A DNA stretch of 10,258 bases from the NCBI GenBank assembly GCA_021829055.1, contig JAJZCS010000050.1, positions 1-10,258 of the forward strand. The letters run 5' to 3'. Below the pieces are notes generated by a model. The model was not told where the DNA came from, searched no databases, and saw only the letters and a program-made list of their open reading frames with translations. Of this stretch, positions 7,412 through 10,258 are shown piece by piece. The DNA is from Pseudomonadota bacterium. Lineage in GTDB: Bacteria > Pseudomonadota > Alphaproteobacteria > Acetobacterales > Acetobacteraceae. Every line of letters starts with the position of its first letter. Positions within the stretch are counted from its first letter, which is position 1. A program made the position numbers and the translations under genes.

Positions 7412-8224
7412 ATGGATATCGAGCCCAACGCCTCACACGATTCCCGGAGCAAGGATGAAATCAACGACAAGGAGATGCCCTTGCTCGACCACCTCTCCGA
7501 GTTGCGGCGGCGTTTGCTGTGGTCAGCACTGGCGTTTCTCGGCGCCTTTTTGATCTCTTATTACTTCTCCAGCGAGATTTATCGGTTTCTGGCGCAGCCT
7601 CTAGTACAACTCCTCAAGGAGCGGGGGCAAAAGCCGGAACTGGTGTATACCGCCCTGTACGAGGCGTTCTTCACCTACGTAAAGGTCGCGATTTTCTCGG
7701 CTGCGTTCTTTTCGTTTCCGGTCATCGCTTCGCAAATTTGGCTCTTTATCGCGCCTGGTCTTTATCGCAGCGAAAAGCGGGCGCTGCTGCCATTCCTCGT
7801 GGCCACGCCAGTCCTGTTCTTTGCCGGTGGCGCACTCGCCTATTACGTGATTTTTCCCAACGCATGGCGGTTTTTCCTGAGTTTTCAGATGACAGGACAA
7901 AATGGTGGGCTGCAAATCGATGTTTTGCCGCGCGTCTCGGAGTACCTCAACTTAGTCATGAAGCTGATATTTGCGTTCGGCTTGTGCTTCGAATTGCCGG
8001 TGTTGCTGACCCTACTCGGGCGCGTTGGTATTGTCACAGCAGCCGGGTTGAAAAAGTATCGGCGATACGCGTATGTCGGATGCTTCATCGTTGCTGCAAT
8101 TCTGACTCCGCCCGACGTGTTCACCATGACCGGACTCGCTCTGCCACTTGTCGCTCTCTTCGAGATTTCAATTTTCGCTGTAAAAATAGTTGAACCAAAG
8201 AGCGGGACTATTTCTGATGCATGA
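7412..8224 (+). CDS. tatC: Sec-independent translocase subunit TatC
   Basis: Six-pass inner-membrane core of the twin-arginine translocase, which recognises the RR motif of signal peptides. The 270-residue protein has a hydrophilic N-terminus (1-20) and the cytoplasmic signature [14 protein letters not shown] (22-35). Membrane segments lie at about 36-52, 91-112, 125-147, 178-200, 219-235 and 238-257. Other family motifs are [13 protein letters not shown] (80-92), [10 protein letters not shown] (114-123), the conserved Glu in FELP (193-196) and LTPPDVFT (231-238). Length and topology are normal. The 3' end overlaps serS by 8 nt, continuing the translational coupling of the string. Confidence 0.97.
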   Translation: MDIEPNASHDSRSKDEINDKEMPLLDHLSELRRRLLWSALAFLGAFLISYYFSSEIYRFLAQPLVQLLKERGQKPELVYTALYEAFFTYVKVAIFSAAFFSFPVIASQIWLFIAPGLYRSEKRALLPFLVATPVLFFAGGALAYYVIFPNAWRFFLSFQMTGQNGGLQIDVLPRVSEYLNLVMKLIFAFGLCFELPVLLTLLGRVGIVTAAGLKKYRRYAYVGCFIVAAILTPPDVFTMTGLALPLVALFEISIFAVKIVEPKSGTISDA

Positions 8225-9500
8225 TATTCACGATGTCCGTGCTTTAGGATTGGCGTCGTTTGACATGGCTCTCACCCAACGGGGCCTTGATGCAGCTGGT
8301 GAGGCATTGCTTGACCTAGACAACCGCTGGAAACAGGTACTCAGCACGTTGCAGACTCTACAGACCGAACGAAACCAACTCGCCAAGCAAATCGGCGTAG
8401 AAAAACGGAATGGTTGTGATACGGCAGAGCTCGAAGCGCAGGGCAGCTCCATCCGCCAGCAGATTGATGCGCTAACTGCAAAAGTTGGTGAAATTGAAAC
8501 AGCGCTTCACCACCGGCTTGCGGCACTACCAAATATTCTTGAGCCTGATGTTCCGGATGGGCGTGATGAGTCCCATAATGTTTTGATCAAGTCATGGGGT
8601 CATATCCGAACGTTTGACACTGCACCGAAGCACCACTTTGAGATCGGTGAGGCGCTGAACTTAATGGACTTCGCCGCCGCTTCAAAGATTGCGGGTAGCC
8701 GCTTTACCGTGCTGCGCGGTCATCTCGCTAGGTTGGAGCGTGCCCTAGGCCAGTTCATGATTGATCTCCACACGCAGGAACACGGCTACACAGAGGTGTC
8801 GCCTCCGTTGCTCGTCAACGATGCGGCCGTCTTTGGGACCGCGCAATTGCCAAAATTTGCCGACGATTTGTTCCGGACAACGGACGGTCGTTGGTTGATC
8901 CCGACTGCCGAAGTGCCACTGACGAATCTTGTGGCCGATGAAATCGTTGATTTTGCTAAACTACCGGTCCGGATCACTGCGCTTACGCCATGTTTTCGTT
9001 CCGAAGCCGGAGCGGCAGGCCGGGATGCTCGAGGCATGCTACGCCAGCACCAGTTCTCGAAAGTCGAATTGGTCTCCATCACGACCCCTCCAATGAGCGC
9101 AGATGAACACGAGCGCATGACCCGTTGCGCCGAGACGGTTCTGGAACGACTACAGCTACCGTACCGCCGAATGTTGCTCTGCGCAGGCGACACCGGCTTC
9201 TCCTCGGCCAAGACCTATGATCTGGAAGTATGGCTGCCTGGGCAAGGAATCTATCGCGAAATCTCTTCCTGTTCAAACTGCCGTACGTTTCAGGCACGAC
9301 GGATGAACGCGCGTTACCGTCCTGCTCACGTCGGTACGAAGCCGGCGAAACCTGAATTTGTCCACACGTTGAACGGCTCGGGCGTCGCGGTAGGGCGAGC
9401 GTTGATCGCATTAATGGAGAACTACCAGAACGCGGATGGATCGATAACCATTCCTGACGTTTTGCGGCCCTATATGGGCGGGATGACAACGGTTGGGTAA
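8217..9500 (+). CDS. serS: Serine--tRNA ligase (SerRS)
   Basis: Class II aminoacyl-tRNA synthetase that charges tRNA-Ser (and tRNA-Sec where present). The 427-residue protein begins [10 protein letters not shown], followed by the tRNA-binding antiparallel coiled coil (about 27-105, rich in Gln, Leu and Glu). The catalytic core shows [10 protein letters not shown] (229-238), motif 2 in [20 protein letters not shown] (258-277) and HQFSKVEL, and [17 protein letters not shown] (346-362). Motif 3 is [16 protein letters not shown] (389-404), followed by the C-terminal [11 protein letters not shown] (412-422). The frame opens further upstream with a TTG at 8190 inside tatC, but ATG 8217 gives the family N-terminus. 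It is the last intact gene of the string; no clear terminator follows. Confidence 0.97.
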   Translation: MHDIHDVRALGLASFDMALTQRGLDAAGEALLDLDNRWKQVLSTLQTLQTERNQLAKQIGVEKRNGCDTAELEAQGSSIRQQIDALTAKVGEIETALHHRLAALPNILEPDVPDGRDESHNVLIKSWGHIRTFDTAPKHHFEIGEALNLMDFAAASKIAGSRFTVLRGHLARLERALGQFMIDLHTQEHGYTEVSPPLLVNDAAVFGTAQLPKFADDLFRTTDGRWLIPTAEVPLTNLVADEIVDFAKLPVRITALTPCFRSEAGAAGRDARGMLRQHQFSKVELVSITTPPMSADEHERMTRCAETVLERLQLPYRRMLLCAGDTGFSSAKTYDLEVWLPGQGIYREISSCSNCRTFQARRMNARYRPAHVGTKPAKPEFVHTLNGSGVAVGRALIALMENYQNADGSITIPDVLRPYMGGMTTVG

Positions 9501-9581
9501 CCCTTCTCGATGGAATCCAACAGTTGGTTTAACGGCTTATAAATCTTGCATGGACGACAACGACCTTATGATATTAACGCG
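9501..9581. other. serS to IS-remnant spacer, no gene seen
   Basis: This 81-nt stretch contains only short self-complementary pieces, for example CCAA/TTGG at 9517-9527 and GTTGG near 9493 matching CCAAC at 9517-9521. None is followed by a T-run, so no intrinsic terminator can be called. On the - strand the reading frame of the adjacent transposase fragment runs through it into a stop at 9537-9539, but with no transposase similarity. The left boundary of the IS-derived DNA therefore lies near 9581. Confidence 0.4.
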
Positions 9582-9779
9582 CGGGCAGATCGCGCCGAAG
9601 ATGTGAACCGAATCATGGCGGTTGTCGCGCACCATCGGCGGGCCCGATCCGATCGGTGCCCAGACCTCTTCAATCGAACCTTTTTGGCCGACCCTGGCGT
9701 CGTCCTGGAACCAGACTTCAATCGGCTTGTCGGTCACCCATGCCGGCAAAACATCCAGGCTCAGGCTGGCCGCCGGTTT
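9537..9779 (-). pseudogene. IS630-family transposase, internal fragment (- strand)
   Basis: Read on the - strand, this fragment encodes part of an IS630/Tc1-type DDE transposase: SLSLDVLPAWVTDKPIEVWF, then QDDARVGQKGSIEEVWAPIG and DNRHDSVHIFGAICP. The first catalytic Asp is in FQDD (IS630 relatives usually have FQDE). Similarity stops after GAICP at about 9582; the frame then continues with unrelated residues to a stop at 9537-9539. The N-terminal helix-turn-helix region and the C-terminal half with the second Asp and final Glu are missing, so this is an internal scrap and cannot be active. The open frame continues upstream to 10163, but that part is antisense to the other copy. Confidence 0.82.
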
Positions 9780-10096
9780 TCGGCTGAACCAACGGAACGC
9801 ACCATTGGCCGGTGGCTTCGCCAGTTGAAGCTGACGCGGCTTCAGGCGCGGCCCTCTCACCCCGAAAGAGGCCGCTGCCCAGGAGGCTTTTAAAAAAGCT
9901 TCAGCAGCCTGAGACTGGATGCCCTGCCGGCAAACGGTACGGGACAAGGTGATCGAGGTCTGGTTCCAGACGAAGCCCGTGTCGGCCAGAAAGGGTCGAT
10001 CGAATATGTCTCGCCGCCCATTGGCTCGCGTCCATCCATGCTGGGCGACAACCGCCATGATTCCGTTCGCATCTTCGGCGCCATCGGCCCGACGCG
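9582..10096. repeat. Imperfect inverted repeat formed by two IS630 fragments
   Basis: The reverse complement of about 9582-9778 aligns by eye with about 9893-10096 along its whole length, from SLSLD/SLRLD through GAICP/GAIGP. The arms share long runs such as GACAACCGCCATGATTC but differ at many positions, so they look like related but diverged transposase copies and not a recent duplication. The arms are separated by about 115 nt, which holds the ERTIGRWLRQL segment of the + strand copy. Confidence 0.75.
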
Positions 10097-10258
10097 CGGC
10101 GTGGGAGCCACGATCATCATCCCCGCCGTCAGCCATGAACGAGAACCTGGCCGAAATCAGCACGCAGGTGAGCCAAGGTGCGTATTGCCTCTCGCCTGCG
10201 ACGGCGCCGGATGGCCATCAGGCCGGCGAGCGGCTGATCATCCCCGACAACATCACCA
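9780..10258 (+). pseudogene. IS630-family transposase, frameshifted and truncated (+ strand)
   Basis: Pieces of an IS630-family transposase follow in family order but in changing frames: ERTIGRWLRQLKLTRLQARP (from 9795), KEAAAQEAFKK (from 9865), SLRLDALPA, DKVIEVWFQ, DEARVGQKGSIEYV through DNRHDSVRIFGAI and GVGATIIIPAV, then MNENLAEISTQVSQGAY, CDGAGW and HQAGERLIIPDNIT at the window edge. Frame changes are needed near 9864, in the A-run 9892-9897, near 9940, at 9969 (a G appears missing in the FQDE codons), near 10132, near 10195 and near 10212. The N-terminal DNA-binding part is missing. First and second catalytic Asp codons are at 9969-9971 and 10200-10202; the final Glu would lie beyond the window. 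It is a decayed pseudogene. Confidence 0.85.

Noticed and set aside
7519..8193. A 224-residue open frame on the + strand within tatC
   Set aside because: It is an out-of-frame shadow of tatC, which has complete family motifs and topology; its translation is Arg/Ser/Cys-rich with no domain.
9490..9530. Possible intrinsic terminator after serS
   Set aside because: Only 4-5 bp stems (GTTGG/CCAAC, CCAA/TTGG) can be drawn and no T-run follows, so the call is not supported.
9546..9893. A 115-residue + strand open frame across the junction of the two IS fragments
   Set aside because: Its first two thirds are antisense to the - strand transposase fragment; only the end (ERTIGRWLRQL onward) matches transposase, so it is not a real gene.

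Overview
The window is mostly a conserved housekeeping gene string of an alphaproteobacterium, followed by a damaged insertion-sequence region. The gene order is dgt, argS, a SPOR-domain protein, nagZ, an M50 site-2 protease, scpA, scpB, tatB, tatC and serS. A run of this type is typical of Alphaproteobacteria, and the M50 gene between nagZ and scpA points, by my recollection of gene order, to Rhodospirillales, perhaps Acetobacteraceae. The lineage call is an inference; no rRNA or other marker is present to confirm it.

Positions 1-148 hold no gene that I can support. All ten intact genes lie on the + strand between 149 and 9500. Gaps between them are at most about 48 nt, and five junctions overlap: SPOR/nagZ by 4 nt (ATGA), nagZ/M50 by 1 nt (TAATG), M50/scpA by 17 nt, scpA/scpB by 4 nt (ATGA), and tatC/serS by 8 nt. 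This is the geometry of one polycistronic, translationally coupled unit. The functions are mixed: dNTP hydrolysis (dgt), aminoacylation (argS, serS), peptidoglycan binding and recycling (SPOR protein, nagZ), membrane proteolysis (M50), chromosome condensation with SMC (scpA, scpB), and folded-protein export (tatB, tatC).

Two details stand out inside the unit. The 3' end of scpB contains a two-tier palindrome, read in frame as a Pro-Ser-Glu-Gly-rich stretch, which resembles a mobile palindromic repeat inserted into a coding region. The tat block has tatB and tatC but no tatA; the place where tatA would be expected is a 48-nt gap with a near-perfect hairpin.

After serS the operon gives way to IS630-family debris. 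A truncated transposase fragment lies on the - strand (about 9582-9779). Next to it, on the + strand, is a second related copy (about 9790 to the window end) with many frameshifts. The two share the same catalytic-core segment in opposite orientation, so the DNA forms an imperfect inverted repeat with arms of about 200 nt. I see no convincing undescribed system; the unusual features are the palindrome in scpB, the missing tatA and the head-to-head IS fragments.
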